This document shows positions 22,501 through 36,600 of a DNA stretch of 64,000 bases, in pieces (within the stretch, counting starts at the first letter, position 1; the number at the start of each line of letters is the position of its first letter). A program made the position numbers and the translations under genes. The stretch is from Drosophila miranda. Lineage: Eukaryota > Arthropoda > Insecta > Diptera > Drosophilidae. The stretch spans positions 8,773,501 to 8,837,500 of the forward strand of contig NC_046676.1 of assembly GCF_003369915.1 (NCBI RefSeq), given 5' to 3'. The notes beneath the pieces are model-generated. The model searched no databases. It had not been told where the DNA came from and saw only the letters and a program-made list of their open reading frames with translations.

Positions 22501-25500
22501 GGCCACCAGATCCGCCCCGCTTGCCGCGGCACAGGAAGGTCTGCTTGCCCCACGACTCGGGCAGCTTCTGGTTCTTCTTCAGCAGCCGGGGCAGGCACTT
22601 GATGCTCGCCTGGTAGACGTATCCCTGCTTGCTCATCACCCGCCCCGCCGCGTTCGAGGCAGTGCAGCGGTAGAGGCCATCGTCGGAGGGACTCGGCTGA
22701 CGCACCAGCAGGCGATGCTGCTCCAGATGGACGTTGCCCCAGCTGGCCAGCCTGGCGCTGTTCCGGTACCACTCGATCTGCAGCGGCTCGTCCCCGGAGG
22801 CGCCCTCCACGTGGCACTTGAGCAGCAGCTCGTTCCGATTGCTGCCCAGCAGCTGCACGCTGGCCGACTCCAGATCTGGTAGAAACAGAAACAGAAACAA
22901 AAGCACAAACAGACGATCAATAATTGAATTTATGGTATGCGATTCGGGTTTCCCTTGGGCCTTGAATAGGCTGGCATACCATAAATATGCATAGTACGTG
23001 TATATCCGGAAGATACATTTCGCCTTAATGCGTTTTCTGGGCTGCGCAAATTTCAGTTTCTCTTCTTTTTTTTGCCTTCAGATTTTTCCCTTTTGAATTT
23101 CTCGCTGCATTAAGTGCATTTTATCGTCAGTTCTGGGCGGAACACGACGCTCCGCTCAGCCCCAGCAATCTTTGTGTTCGTTGCTGCCGCTTAAAGGGGC
23201 AGAGGAAGCATAAATTGAACTGTCAGTCAGTCAGAGGAAGGGGCAGGGGCAGGGGCAGGGGCAGGGGCAGGTGCTGAGGAGGGGGACCTGGCTAGGGTCG
23301 CATCTACTCTTGCACCTTTATGCATGTAAATGCTCATACGTGGCAGCATATTCCCCTCCTCCACTGCTTCAGCCATCCACTCAGACAGAGGAGTCAGAGC
23401 AGACGGGGCAGACTGAGGAGCGGAATGGAGCGAAACGGTACTTGCAACAATTGCTGCATGAGAAAAGAGTTTTGTGGCAAGAGCACAAAAAGCAGAAAAG
23501 AAAAGCACAGGCTGAATGCAAGGCAAAAAAAAAAAACAAAACAAAAAAAAAGAAGAATATGCTAGGGTTTAATTTATGTTTTAGTGGCAGCTGAAGGCGC
23601 AAGGGGCGTGGTCGCTCATGTTGCAGACATGCCAGCGCAGCACCGTAGCCTTTGTGCCCCGTGGCACTGTCCCATCCCGTGTCCCTTGCCGTATCTCTGC
23701 CTCGCCATCGCATATCTCTGGACCTGGACAGCCTGCGACGGCGCTGGGGCTCCATTGTGGCAATGAGAGAGCGAGATACTTTTGTATCTCAGCGTGATAA
23801 TTGTCAATCGCCGCGAGATTGTTCGCCTTAAAGTTCTCATTTGAGCTCTTGGATAATTTATTCAAATGATATTTTGTTGGTTCTTCCTCGGTCGCTGCCA
23901 TAATTTTCTTTTATCTACGGATGGGCAGGAGGCAGGAGGCAGGAGGCTGATGAAGGAAGCCATGCCTCCGCTGTGTGTGATGTATGTTTTATGGATATTT
24001 CTCTTTTGGCCTATCTGAATGTTTGCCAGGTCTGTCGACTGCTGACTGCGGACACTGCGGTTAGAAAACACCAATTTACATATGCACATAAATCTTGTTT
24101 GGGCTCCGACTCTCTGCCTCTGTTTGCCCTGCGACGGTGGGAGTCGGTGGTCGGGGGCACACAGCAAGAAAAGAATCCCTCTAAATATTTGTAGATACTT
24201 ATTTGGAGGGAAAGAAAAAACAACAACCTCGGCAATGGCAACACCAAAACCAACACCCCAGCCAAATACAGAGCGACAGCAACAACTCAATAAACAGAGC
24301 CTGGGCCCATCTTCCTCTCCGTCGCCGTCGCCGTCGAGGAAGTGTCAAAAGTTTGAGATGTATGCACGTATGTGTATCTGTGTTTGTATTTGCTCTGTAT
24401 TCTATGTGTGCATGAGGTGGGGCACCACCGGCACGTCCCATCAACGACATACTGACGGAAACATTCCATTCAGTCGGCCTGTGGCATAAACTTTTGGTAT
24501 ATGTTACGACTAGAATGACAGTAGAGTGAACTAATTGGCACTTAGACAGCCCAACCAGAGCCCGAACCCGAACCAGCGAAAGTATCTAATGGATGACTGA
24601 ATGAGTGGATGGCATGGATGAGGGGCAAAGTGGCAGGTGAAGTGTCTCACGGATAAATACAAAAGTATCTAATGGCTACGTAAGCTGGAAATCTGTGACA
24701 GATACTCGTACAAACTTTGCTGAATTATTGATACAAAACTATCGCACGGATACGAGTCAGGAAATGTCAAGAAATTTTTTATTGCGGAAGAAGCATAGCA
24801 TCCATTAGTGATAGATGAATCGGCTTAAATAGTTATGAGTATGTTTTTATCTACAAGATATTGTATCTGATGAATGTTTCAAAATGAATAAAGGGGCTTT
24901 GAGGTTGTTTTTCAGTTAAAACCATTCTGAATCTGGATATCCTTGGGTTCCATTCCTATCTGTATCTTAACTACCGTCTGGGCTGGGATGGAATGGTATG
25001 GCATGCCATGGGATGCGGGTCGTAGACCCTGGCTAACTGTAACTCAAATTAGATGGCCCGTTGCACGCCGCTCGCTAATTAACGAGCGTCGTCTCATTAG
25101 ACTGATGTGCTGTGCAGCGTCGGTGACTCCAGCGAGCATGAGCATTGAGTTGGGGGGCAACTCCCAGATCTTTTGACACCTACACTCATCACAGAATCGA
25201 GGGCAGGCGGGGGGAGAATCTGTCTGTCTGTCTGCCTGTCTGTCGTGGAAGCGGCCATCATTCACACGTTGGTCGTGCAACTCGAGGTAAACATAGAAAA
25301 ACAACACTGAGAACAGAACGAAGAAAAAACGAAGAAAAGCAACGCCTTCGGGTGGTGGCTCTAAAAAAAAATAAATTTGTTAAACTTTTTCCGCTGGCTG
25401 AGGCATAAACCACAAAAGGCTGTAAACAAATGCCAGGCCACGGCTCTGGAATGTCCGGAGATGTGGCAGAGGGACAGAGACGAGAGCGGAGACCCGAGAC

Positions 25501-28500
25501 CCATAATAAAAAAAGAGACGCGAAATAAACGCGCGCCCGAGTAAACAGAGTGGAAGTAAATGTCGAAAGGCATGGGGCATGGGGCATGGGGCATGGGGTG
25601 TGGGGCAGGGACAGGGGCAGGGGAACTATAGATATAGAAATTGACAGTCGCCGGAGTTGGTTTTTGGGTACCAGATCGACTGTTATCGATGCCGCCTCCC
25701 ACCGAAGACGGTATAAGTGTGCCGACTGGGTCTTATTCCATCAAAATGTAAGCGGCGATAAGATAGGAGCTGAGAACTCTGTTCCTCCACAGAAAAGGGT
25801 TCGGTTCGCCCTGCATTCGCTGCACTTCTTTTTATCGTTGACTTTTTTATGAAAATATAATTAATTGATAATCAAAAATAGATTATTTCCCTGGGGGCAA
25901 GGGCTGGGGCTGGGGCTGGGGGCTGGCTAAAGCTGTTGCTCCAGCTCGAGTGGAAATGTTTTCAGCGCTGTCATAAACCAAGTGGCTGGGCAGAGGACGG
26001 AGAGGAGAGCCCATAGAAGTGGACGAGGGACTGTGAAGTGGCCGGCAGTAATTGTGGATCGTTAATGGACTTATGCACCACCACCACAACCACCAGCAGG
26101 CAGCACTCCACTCGAATGCACTTCAATTGGTTTCGAACAAAGCGGCTTACAAGTTATTGACCCATTTCACAAATTGGCGCAGCAGTTCAATCTGAAACTT
26201 CATCCAGATAAAATTCAGTCAAGAAATCAACTATTTGCCATCAATTTGTGGAACTATTAGCCAGAGATACACTCGATTATTGACAAGAGCTACTGATTCA
26301 TCAAATGATTCCATTTCAATATCAATGAAGATTCAAGTTTACCCGATTCTTTGACATGGACTGTGCTTTTCCTTCGACCATTTGCTGGGAAAATTTATGG
26401 CACCATCTGTACCGTCTGTGAGTACGACTACGAGAGCTTTGGGGGGCTTTCCTCTGGGCGTTATCATCAGATCTTTAATTAAAGTTGGCCAGTCGCTGAC
26501 ACAGCTTACCGCCCTGCCCCCCACTCGCCCCTGCGTGGCCACCCCTAACAGTTTTCAAATTAAAACGTTAAACATTCGATTATCGCACGTTGCCTGCGTG
26601 GGGGATACATATATCCCCCTGCAGAGGCATGGCCCAAGGGGGTTCAATGACGAATATATATCTAGAATCATAATTAATTCCATCAGCGAGCTAGGAAATT
26701 CTAGATAAAGTCGAGTTCAAGATACATCTATGTCCTACCGATCCACCAAAATTCTGTGGATTGGAACCGCCTGTTATCCAAGATTGTGGTATGCATTGAG
26801 GTCCCCTAACCCTATTTCCCTCTTTAATATCTAGACTACGCTCCTGTTCCTAGCTTACCCTCTCATGCCTTTCCTCTCCTTCCTTCCCCATGAAATGGCC
26901 AAAAGTTGCTAATGATCAACTCGTGTAACAACAGAGAAAAGCCAAAAGTAAAATAAATGTTCCAAAAGAACAAAAAAAAAAAGGAAAAACCAGAAAATTA
27001 GACAGAGATAGACAGGGAGAGAACAGGAGAGCGCGCCAAAAAGTTGACTACAGTTTCTGCTTCTATTCCAGCCCTACATCCAGTGTCTGGCAGGCCGTCA
27101 TCGTCATCGTCATCGTCCTCGTCCATGTCCTCATCGTCCCCTTTAATGTTCTCTCCGAGCTCGAGCTCGTAAAATTTTATGCGTTTTTCCGGCATTCACA
27201 AAATGAAAATTATCCGGTTCTAGCCCGGCTCGTCCCTCCCCTCCCCCCCAGTCGCCGACCAAACTGCAGTCAACTTGAACTTGGGTCTGGCGCACAGATA
27301 CTCGTGCTGTGTGCGGAGCAGGAGAATATCAGCCATATCCAGACAAAACCTAGCGACTCTGCCTCTACGTGATGGGGGGTGTTGTTCTGCTGATTCGAGG
27401 GTTGCTTTTGTCCTGTTCCACCCACCGAACACCCAGCCACAGCCACAGCCACTCGCCGTGGCCCCCCCCCCCCCTCCTGATGGTGTGTCTTTGCATTTTG
27501 TTTGGTTTTTATGACTTTGCTGTTGGCTGTTGGCGGTTGGTTGCCATTGTTGCTGCTGCTGCTGCTGCTGCTGCCATTTCTCATTTTATGTTTATGTTTC
27601 GTGTTAATGTTGCATTTCATTTCCATGTACATTACAGCCTTTCTCCGCTCAGCTGTTCAATGGCCAGCCCGTGCTGACTACACTTTATCCTGGCTGTATC
27701 CTGGCTGCAGAGTCCAACAACCCCTTTTGGCTGTGCAAATGTTTGGAATGTCTCCCCCCCCCCCCCCCCCCCACCCATCCGCCCCCCTTGGCAGTTGTCT
27801 GGCTGGGGTCTGGCCGAGCTCTGGCTCTGGCCTTGGCTCTTGGTCTGGCTACTGTTTCTGACTTGATTCTGGCTCTGAATTGTTTTTCGGGTTCGCTGCT
27901 GCCGCTGCTTTGCTGTCTGTTTAATTCCTTTCAGTCATCAGTTAGTTCCGTGGCTCTGTCAGGCTTGGACTTTTTACGACCCCTGCATTGAGGGAGACTT
28001 TACTTCCATTAAGTCCAAATCTATATCTTAATAATACCCTCCTCGTTCGATTTCGATTTTCCCCCGGAATTATCATCTCCGTTTCTCTGTTTGTTCTCGA
28101 ATCTGTTAAATGTTGCCAGCGAAAATGTCACTTTTCTTGCGCTTAATTGAACATTTATTTCCAGCGGATAGATGGCACCAACGGATGGCTAAGACAGCCA
28201 GACAAAAGCAGCCGGGGGCAGCCCCTGACAGGAAGAGGAGAAACATAGCCAGGAGGACCAGGACCAGGAGCAAAGGCAGAGGCAGAGGCAGAGGCACCAA
28301 CATCATTCAATGCATATTTTAATAGTTTTTGTCTGCTCCTTGAAAATGATGAGATTGATAGAGGAAGAGGGAGGGGGATAATCACATAACCCACTTAGTT
28401 TCAGCTGGCGCCAGCCACCATCCACCGGCAAGACATCCTCTACAGCCCTCGCCCAGACCCCGCTGCAGACCCCAACAGCCAACAGCAGATGGAGCCGGCA

Positions 28501-31500
28501 GACAGCAGCAGCAATTAAAATCAACTCCCAAAACTACAAATTAATTAGTTAATTAATTAGCTAAAAACACTTGAGATGAGGGCTATAAATAGATGCGATG
28601 GCATGAGTAGATGGATGAATGGATGGAGATGCAGATCCACTTCTGCATCTGCTGGGTGGTTGGTGGCTTTGATCACCGCTCGAATGCCGTGCCAGTGCTG
28701 ACAGGAGAACTCTCCCAGATACGATATACCACCATTCACCATCTATACGATCTCACAGATCTCCTCAGTGCCAGAACACATGCAGTCCAGATTGTGCATA
28801 AAAACTTTCGTTTTGTTTACACGGACGGTGCAGCGAGGCTATAGATACTCCTCGTACAGGGTCGGAGCGCGGAGTTGTTTGTTAAATTTATGCATTTTTC
28901 TGCTTAAAGGCAAATGCAACTAAATGAACATCAATCACATGAGGCCGCCACGCCACCAGTACTGCGGCTGCTGCCTGCTCCTCCGGCAGTTTTTCTTCTC
29001 TGGGAGCGGTGCCAGTAGCATGCTCCACTGCCTCGCACTGCATTCTGCTCACTGCAGTGCACTTCCTGTGGCCGCGAGGGCCCCCTGACGCCTGACGCCT
29101 GACGCATGTACATCAAAACTTTCGCTGTTCGGTTTTTATCTTTCATCAGCTGCCCGAGAACGGGTTGCTTCGGTTGCGTTTTTATGCCTCTTTACCTTTG
29201 TCTGTCTTGTGGTTAGCTCAGATCTAAAGAGTGGATGGAATGGGACGGGATGGGTTGTCAGTGGAGTGGTGGACGGAATGCCATTAAAGACCCAGCATTA
29301 ATCAAATTAATTTGATAGTTTCTTTGATAGGATGTTCTTGTTCTTGCAATCAGGACAATGAGGACTACTCACATATCACGCTCAATTTGGCCGGAGGCGA
29401 AGCCTCTCTGGCGCCGCTGGCCAAACTGGTGGCAATGCACACATAATCGCCGACATCCTCCTCCCGCTGCACGGCCTCGATATGCAAATGGGAACCGATT
29501 CGATAGATTCGCTTGTCATACGCAATCTCGCGACCTGAAACGGGCATAGGAATCAAATTAGTACAGCCGAATGGATGGGTTTGGACTGTTTGTGGTATGG
29601 CCTCACCATTGTGCAGCCATTCGTAGTGCAAATAGCTGGCGGGATCCGTGGCCTCGCAGCCAAAGTCAGCGGCCTCGTTCTCCACAATCGACTGGCTCTG
29701 GGGCACGCGCAGGAAGCGCGATGTGCTGGCCCAGCCGGGAGCTGCAATTTGAATACAAAGTGGATTAAAATTAGTTAAAAGTTAAGCCCCCTTACATAAT
29801 ATTTATGATTAAAGAGTGTTGCCAAAAAAATGCACTAAGCATAATTACATTTAATTGGTTTAACAAATTAAATGCGCTTAAGCTGCACAAATTACGGTGT
29901 TTAGGTTAAATGTAATTTTGTTGAGCAAAAAAAAAGAACACTGAAAGGGGAAAAGAAATTTCACATGAAACCTCCGAAGGATACAATACTCTACCAATTT
30001 ATTTATCATCTATCAGGCTATCATTCGACAAGAAGGTAGAATAATCACGAGCTCTCGACCATATTTAAATAGCTTTGGATAGTCCTCAAAAAATATACCA
30101 AACGGGTACCTAAAAGTCTTTCAACAACTGACAAGAAGCCAGAATGATTCCCAAAAATTCCTATCTCCGGTTAGCTTCATCCTATACTCTTTAGAGCAAG
30201 AGCTAGATTGTATCTGATGCTAACCAGTATACCCCTTTGGAAACAGGGCATTTCATATCCCATACCCTATAGCAAAGGTCCCTGCATCGTTGCGTGCCCT
30301 CTACTAAAATTACAATGTATAAATGGAGGAAAATAAAATAAGCAAAAACGTTTTCAGAGCCAACATAATTAAAAGCCGGGCGAGAGGCTCTTTTCAACAA
30401 AAAAAAACTCGTGCTATGAATGCACAAAGGGAAAATATGTTTTTATTCATTTTATTATGTGTATTTTTTTATATTTTTTAATTTGTTTTTTTATAGAATA
30501 TTCTTTCTCTCTGGGTGAATGCAATTTACTCGTTATTTATTCGTATATTGAATCAACATCCGCGAGTGCAGTTTATGGGAATTATCCTGCGGTTCTACGG
30601 GGCCAGAAAGCACGTTTAAATGTTAATGGGATTACTTAATGAGCCAGAAATGAAATGCAGCAAAGTATTATATATATTCATACGAGTATGTGCATAAAAG
30701 ATGGTCTTATGCGGCCACAACTTTTGGGGAGGCGCCACCACAGCACCTGAAGCCGGAGCGGAGTTGCAGTTTATTTTGAACCGCATCGCATCCATCGAGT
30801 AAAAGCCATGCAATTCGAAAGTAATTATTCTTGATTACACCACGAGGAGAACTACAAAACGGCAACCATTATATTTGGCCACTAATTGGAGCAATTTGAG
30901 GCAACACCTCAGATTGTGGGGGCCACGAACCAGACCCAGAACGAGACCGAGAACCACGACCACGACAAGGAATCAATAAGCAGACACAGAACCACACCAG
31001 CAACAACATCATTAAAGGCAAGGCAAGGCAAGGCAAGGCAGTCGAGTCGAGTTTCTGTTGCTGTTTGGGGCACAGTCGCAGCGCAGTGGTATTCAGATGC
31101 CAGTCACATAGCCGGACGACGTGCTATGATACAAGCGAGCGAGAGCCCCACCGTAAAGGCAGTGGGACAGGCAGGAGCTTGGATGGGAGTCTGGCCCTGC
31201 CCCTGGTCTGCTGGTCTCCTGGTCTTCTGGTCTTCTGGTCTTCTGGTCCCTCTGTGCGTGCGAGTCGCATCGATTTAATTTGCTGTGCAGAAAACAAGTT
31301 GGCAAGCTCCCCCCCCTCCTGCCCCCCAGTCGCAGGCTGCCCCATCTCGGGGCAGTTACTGGGCGTCGATTAAAGAAATATGCGCCCCGTTTGGCTCCGG
31401 CGTTGATTGCGCTGACGTGGGCCCGATGCGTGAGGGGAAGAGGGAGCTGGAAGCAGCCAGAAAAAAGTGTTGATGCTGCAAACAGAGACCAAGAGGCTAC

Positions 31501-33692
31501 ACTGAGAGGAAAAGTGAGGCTAGCAGTAAGAGAGAAATCTTAAAAAACTAGTTGTTTTCCCCTGTTTTATGGCATAGAAGGGCTTTTACCTGCCCGGGAC
31601 TCAATCTTTTTTTCTCCCAGTGCACAGGGACAGGCACTACCAGAGCAGCGGGTAGTCCATCTGCCCAGCGACTGCCCATCTTGATCTGTCTATATAGTAG
31701 CTGCCTTTCTCCGTCCCCATCGCCGTCTCCCCGCCGTTCCGTCCCCCTCTGTGTGTGTGATAATTAGTTCGTTTGTTTGGCTCAAATAACCGAAATCAGC
31801 AAGTCAGCAGCATTGCCAGACCCACTGCTGGGGCCTGCTGCTCGTCAGTATCAACATCTTCTGCCTCGGATTCGTATTCGTATTCAGATTTCGATTCCGA
31901 ATCAGTTCGAGATACACACATTCAACTGCCACAAATTGTGCGGCAACATTTGTCGATTAAGCACAATGAATGCGAAATATTGTTGTAATAATCTGGAGTC
32001 CCACTGTGGCATCCACTTGAACTTGCCCCAGCATCAGGCATCAGGCATCAGGCACTCCGCACTCCCCATGGGTGGCGTTTTGATTTGATTTCATTGGGGG
32101 GGGATCGATTAAGGCTAGAGACAGATGGAGAAAAGAAACTGAACTGTCACTCTGTTGTCTGGAATCTGTGGCATTTTGTCTGGAAAAACCTTTATCCAAG
32201 GGAGAAACTGCAAGTCAACATGGGAATGAAAACGGGCAGGAGGAAATGACGGCGACTGACAATTACCCGTCAAAAGTTTGTGATCTGGGGCTCTGGCTTT
32301 GAGGGTGAAAGGATGTTCGTTTTGATGGGGTCTTGTCTCTGGTAAAAAGTCAGGTCTCGGAGGTTCCACAAATGGTAATCATTCTCGGGCTTGCCGGGGG
32401 ATTCCTCCCTGAACTCCGTCAACATTCGTCTGAATCTGAATGAAAGTCTAATTTCTTGCAATTCTGAGAGCGCTCTCGAGTGAACTTTCAACTTGAAGGC
32501 TTTAAGGTTGCTCAGGATGAAGCAGACAGGCCGCAGTGGGAGTGGAGTGGAGTGGCATAGAGAGGCAGGAAAGCTGAGTTGTAGTTGCCACACAGCTGCT
32601 CTGTCCTGCCCTGCCGTGGTGCGGCCCGGCTGGGCATGTTGCATGCAGCATTTTGCATGCTTGAATAACAAATTATGACTGCCACACAAAAGGAACTCAC
32701 ACACAGGCGCACGGAGCAGACGGAGAGACAGGACAGCCATGGCATATTATTTGCCATACAAATAATGGACCTCTGTGGCGTGGCGTTCGTTGCACAGATT
32801 TTGAAATATGGCAAGGCCTCTCTCTCTCTGTGCCTCACTCTCGCCCTTTCGCCCTCTCCTTTCCTGTCTGTCGTCTGGACGGGGGGGACGCCCTTTGTTT
32901 GCGGCTGTTTGCCTTTGTGCTACTTAACCGTCAGCCGTCAGCAGTTGCTGGCTCTATCCTGCCACACACACACACACACGCAGCAGTCGCCTCCAAGGAC
33001 CTCAGCTGGCATAAGTGTTTGTGTGTGTGCTGTGAGCCTCTTGAGATCGCGTATGATCCTTGCCCTAAACTATATTTGATTAGCTGAAATTTCGGCATCG
33101 CCTGTCCCACTTCAAGTGGCCATGCACAGATCCTTGTCCGACTGCCTGTGCCTGCCTGTCATGGCATGTCCTTTGCTTCAAATGAGCTGCTGTTCGGGTT
33201 TCTCACCGCCGGCTGCCGTCCTGTTTGCCTAAGAACTTCATTTTGGGTCTCATAATCATTCCATCGGCTACCTCTCCCGCTGCCTTGAACATGAAAGACT
33301 CCTGCTTCTGCCCGGCTTCTAATTGAGTCATTTTGCACGCTGCTGCCGCTATTCAGAACTCAATTGTATGCAGATACAAAGGCCCGACAGGGACCATGGT
33401 TACCCAGGCACCCAGGCGGCCACCCACCCAGACGATGGCAGATGAGGATGTGCCCAACTACGTAGCAAGATTTGAATGGATATGAATCCTTTGAAGTTCT
33501 TTGAAGTCGGTTAATGCAATTTCCCAAGTTCCGAACATCGAAACAACATTGATAAGAATTTCAATTTCAATTAAATATTGATTAGATTTATCACGGATCC
33601 CCCATGATTCCATCCCATTCAATGATTGATTCCTTACCCAACAAGGTGCTCGCCAGGATGCACATCGAGATCATCATCACATCCATATCCAT
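19511..33692 (-). CDS. otk: Off-track (Otk), PTK7-like transmembrane pseudokinase, 1033 aa
   Basis: Wnt/planar-polarity co-receptor and axon-guidance receptor at the plasma membrane. Coding exons on the minus strand: 33692-33638, 29741-29607, 29534-29373, 22875-21989, 21514-20085, 20013-19677, 19606-19511. They total 3102 nt, giving 1033 aa, the length I recall for D. melanogaster Otk. The signal peptide (about 1-19, MMISMCILASTLLA) lies on the 55-nt first exon and joins in phase 1 to PGWASTSRF. Five Ig domains follow, then a single TM helix (about 582-603). The kinase-like domain (about 690-1020) has GRGEFGDV and the VLVKALNK lysine, but the DFG position reads within KVSYPALCKD, so it is inactive as in the whole family. 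The last exon restores LSCWLANPKERPSF. Introns 22876-29372 and 29742-33637 contain only non-coding, repeat-rich DNA. Confidence 0.93.
23240..23271 (+). repeat. Tandem GGGGCA hexamers
   Basis: About five copies of GGGGCA with regularly spaced G4 runs, a G-quadruplex-compatible pattern on the strand opposite otk. Confidence 0.9.
25570..25624 (+). repeat. Tandem GGGGCAT-type repeats
   Basis: Four GGGGCAT-like heptamers followed by degenerate GGGGTGT, GGGGCA and GGGACA units. It contains at least seven runs of three or more G. Confidence 0.85.
25893..25926 (+). repeat. GGGGCT repeat tract
   Basis: G-rich short repeat of GGGCTG-like units in the large otk intron. Confidence 0.75.
27754..27772 (+). 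repeat. C19 homopolymer
   Basis: Nineteen consecutive C on the + strand, so G19 in the otk sense strand. A second C run lies nearby at about 27463-27474. Likely length-variable and error-prone in assemblies. Confidence 0.9.
31016..31041 (+). repeat. (AGGCA)n pentamer repeat
   Basis: Five tandem AGGCA units in the otk first intron. Confidence 0.9.
31204..31250 (+). repeat. TCTTCTGG octamer repeat
   Basis: Several tandem copies of an 8-bp unit (TGGTCTTC in another phase), slightly degenerate at the left. Confidence 0.85.
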
Positions 33693-36600
33693 AGTTTGTA
33701 CTCCTTTATCGCTCTCTCTCTCTTTCTCTGTCTCTCTTTCGGTCTTTCTCTGGCCAATTAGCGGGAATAAAGCCTCGCAATCACACACACACGCGCACGC
33801 ACACACTCGAATCACGCGGGAGGACACTCACAAATCGGATTGATGGGTATTATGTGCTGACAATCCGTTGATATAGTCAGGCGACTATCCATCGGCTCAG
33901 AGCCGGGTCGGGGAGATCTGCTGCCAAGTAAGTGCCAGGCACTCGAAAATCCACTCAACGCATCTGTAAATATTCAATATTTGGCTGCCAGACGACTGCA
34001 GACGACGAGTCCAATTGCTGAATGGCCTTTTCGACGGGCTCCTTGGTCCCTGGGTCCCGGAATCGGAGGAGCTGTGTATGTGTCGGGTCGGTTTTTTGAT
34101 ATTTACTGTGGACACTCAAATTAAATTGCTATTTACATAGCTGGAACGCATGAAATGCATTTATCAACGAGCACACGGAGACAACTCGGGGGCCTCAAAG
34201 AGATACGGGGCACTTGCTGTCTGTAGTCTGTTGTCTGTAGTCTGTAGCGTAGCTGCGTTGTTGGTTTATGTTTCGTGGTTACTGCTTTTTTATCAGTGCC
34301 TAGATTGACAAGCGACAAGGGACAAGCGACTGGGGGCAGAGCGACAGTAAGAGGTGCTGTAACAGTTTACGGATACGCCGATACGCCGACAAAGGTATCT
34401 AGATACACAAAATGCACTGCAAGACGACCGAGAGTAGTAGATACGGACCGGGGCCGGGACTGGGCGCTCAGGTGACGGTGACGGTGGAGTTCAATTACCC
34501 AGAGGACCGATGATGATGCGAACCGATCCGAACAGAGCGCAACGAATCAACTTAATTTGTATCCCAAAGATACTACTGGAGGAATACTGTCCATCTGCTG
34601 CATCCTTGGCATTGGGCTCGAAACTCGAAATGAACCGGCTTTTGGTGGGTGATTTTGCCTGCTTCCCGCTCCCCGAAATGGGGGGAGTTTTCGAGATATT
34701 CGGACGCAAGGGAACACGGAACAACCGAACGAACTGCTTGCGTCGACTGTCGTGGAAATGGAAAAACTGGTTGCCGTGTGAGATACATTCGGGCGGCAAG
34801 GCCATTCTTTCAAATCCGCCCGCCTTCAAATGTTGCTGGTGGTTACAAATGTTGCTCGGCAACAAAAAACCCGTGTTGCCGAGAAGAAAAAAGGTGTGGA
34901 CAACAGGCAAAACGGCCGAGAAAATTCAACGCATGCAAGTAAAATTCACCCCCTTTGCTTAACATACCTTGGAGACCAAGACCCGAGAGAAGAGAGAGAA
35001 ATAGAGAGAAGGTTCCTGTGGAATACTGGGTGCAGTCTGCATGTTGCGTGCGAACCAGTTTTTTTGGCTTGTACTGGGCAGTATTGCCGTGCAGCAGACG
35101 CTGCGCGCCAAAATAATTTGAATTTGAATCTTGCAATTTTATATTCGGGTTTAATTACTTAAGAAGTAAGAGAGTGTAAGATCAGAAAATCACACAAATT
35201 AATTGAGATCTGTTCGCTATGCGATTTGAATAGCGGTATTACAATTCGGCTAGCATTGATTTAAAGCTCTGTAATACAATTTTTACTCTTCATTTTAATT
35301 CTATAGCCATGACAGGTTGATTTATTGCACAAGCTAGTAGATAAATGTCGCCTTTCATGTTTCTTCAAAGTAGAAAATGCCAATCCGATGCAATGCATTC
35401 ATACATTTATTCACTATTTATTTAGTCAAATGCTATCACAAGTTTTAGTCAAACGCCGGTTTAATTTTCTCCAAATGAAGCCATCAGCTGCCAGTAATCA
35501 GCCAAGAGTCGCTAGGCAATCATTGCTGGCTTTTCCACCTCCCCCTGCTGTGGTTTTTCCCTCATTTTAAATCCAAACAATAATGCGTCTTAATGACCCA
35601 AAAAGGGGGGTGCTGCGGGCTAGATAGTGTCAGTAGAAGGAGGGTTGGGGTGTTTGGGAATATCCATTGGCGGCTTGCTGTTTTTACGAGCAGACGCACA
35701 CGCTTGGGGAAACTGCAAGAGGCTTCCGCCCGAGACACCCAAGAGCTACTGTGCGTGGCCCGATTATGAGCCTGGGTGCCTGGTTGCCTGGGTGCCTGTC
35801 TCTGTCTCTCTGTCTGTGTGTTTTTCATTTTATAGTTTTCCGCTTGTTTTTTTACGAGGTCTTTCAACCCCCCTCTTCCCTCTCTACCCCCGAAAATGGA
35901 AAACAAAACCCAAAAACCCACACAAAAACAATTGCAGCAGATCCTTTTGGACGAGCAGCGGCGCTGACTGACATCCAACACAATCGTAAAATGCCGCTGC
36001 CATTTGTATAAACTATACATCCAGTCCCGGTCCGAGGGGTGGTGGTGACGGTGCCGGTGCCCTGCCCCTTGCCCCTTGCCCACCCCTGATTAACAGCCCT
36101 TTGTGATTATATCTGGGTACAATGTGCGTGCGTGTGTGTGTGTGTGTGTGTGCGGTTATCGAGTGAAAGCAGAGAGAGAGAGAAAGAGAGAGCACTGCGC
36201 TTTTCCATTTTCCATTTCCCCGGACGCACGACAGTTATTGATGTCATAAAGTTGGAGATTTATGCCATGCTCTGCTCTGCCAGAATGTTGGGCTTATGTT
36301 TTATTATTTTTGCCTCCCCTATATCCCATATCGTGGGGTGGAGAGGATCAGATCAGTCGACTCAAAGCGGGCCAAATGGTGTGTTAATAATTAGATATTA
36401 AAGTAAATTTCTTAAATGGTTAACAATGGGTAGAAAGCAAGTTGCCGCTTAGATGATCCTCTCCCATTTATCATGCATGCATATATCCCATAGAACTGTT
36501 CCCTGCGATATATATTTTGTATTTCCACACAAGTACTTTCTCCAAGGACTCCCCATCGTAAGGTACTAGTTCCTCAGATCTTTCCAAACTTATTTAATGC

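Larger units (their letters stand above)
22876..29372 (-). other. otk: Large otk intron (6.5 kb)
   Basis: It lies between the exon ending at 29373 and the exon starting at 22875. No internal gene found on either strand. It holds G-rich tandem tracts (23240-23271, 25570-25624, 25893-25926), a CTG run near 27550-27572 and a C19 homopolymer at 27754-27772. Confidence 0.6.
29742..33637 (-). other. otk: First coding intron of otk (3.9 kb)
   Basis: It separates the signal-peptide exon from the first Ig exon. I find no conserved reading frame. It contains (AAGGC)n at 31016-31041 and a TCTTCTGG octamer repeat at 31204-31250, plus CA and CT tracts near 32.8-33.0 kb and 33.7-33.8 kb. Confidence 0.6.

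Noticed and set aside
34510-34962. 150-codon plus-strand open frame upstream of otk
   Set aside because: Other frames over the same stretch are also open for about 70-140 codons, and there is no family resemblance. It looks like chance in GC-richer DNA.
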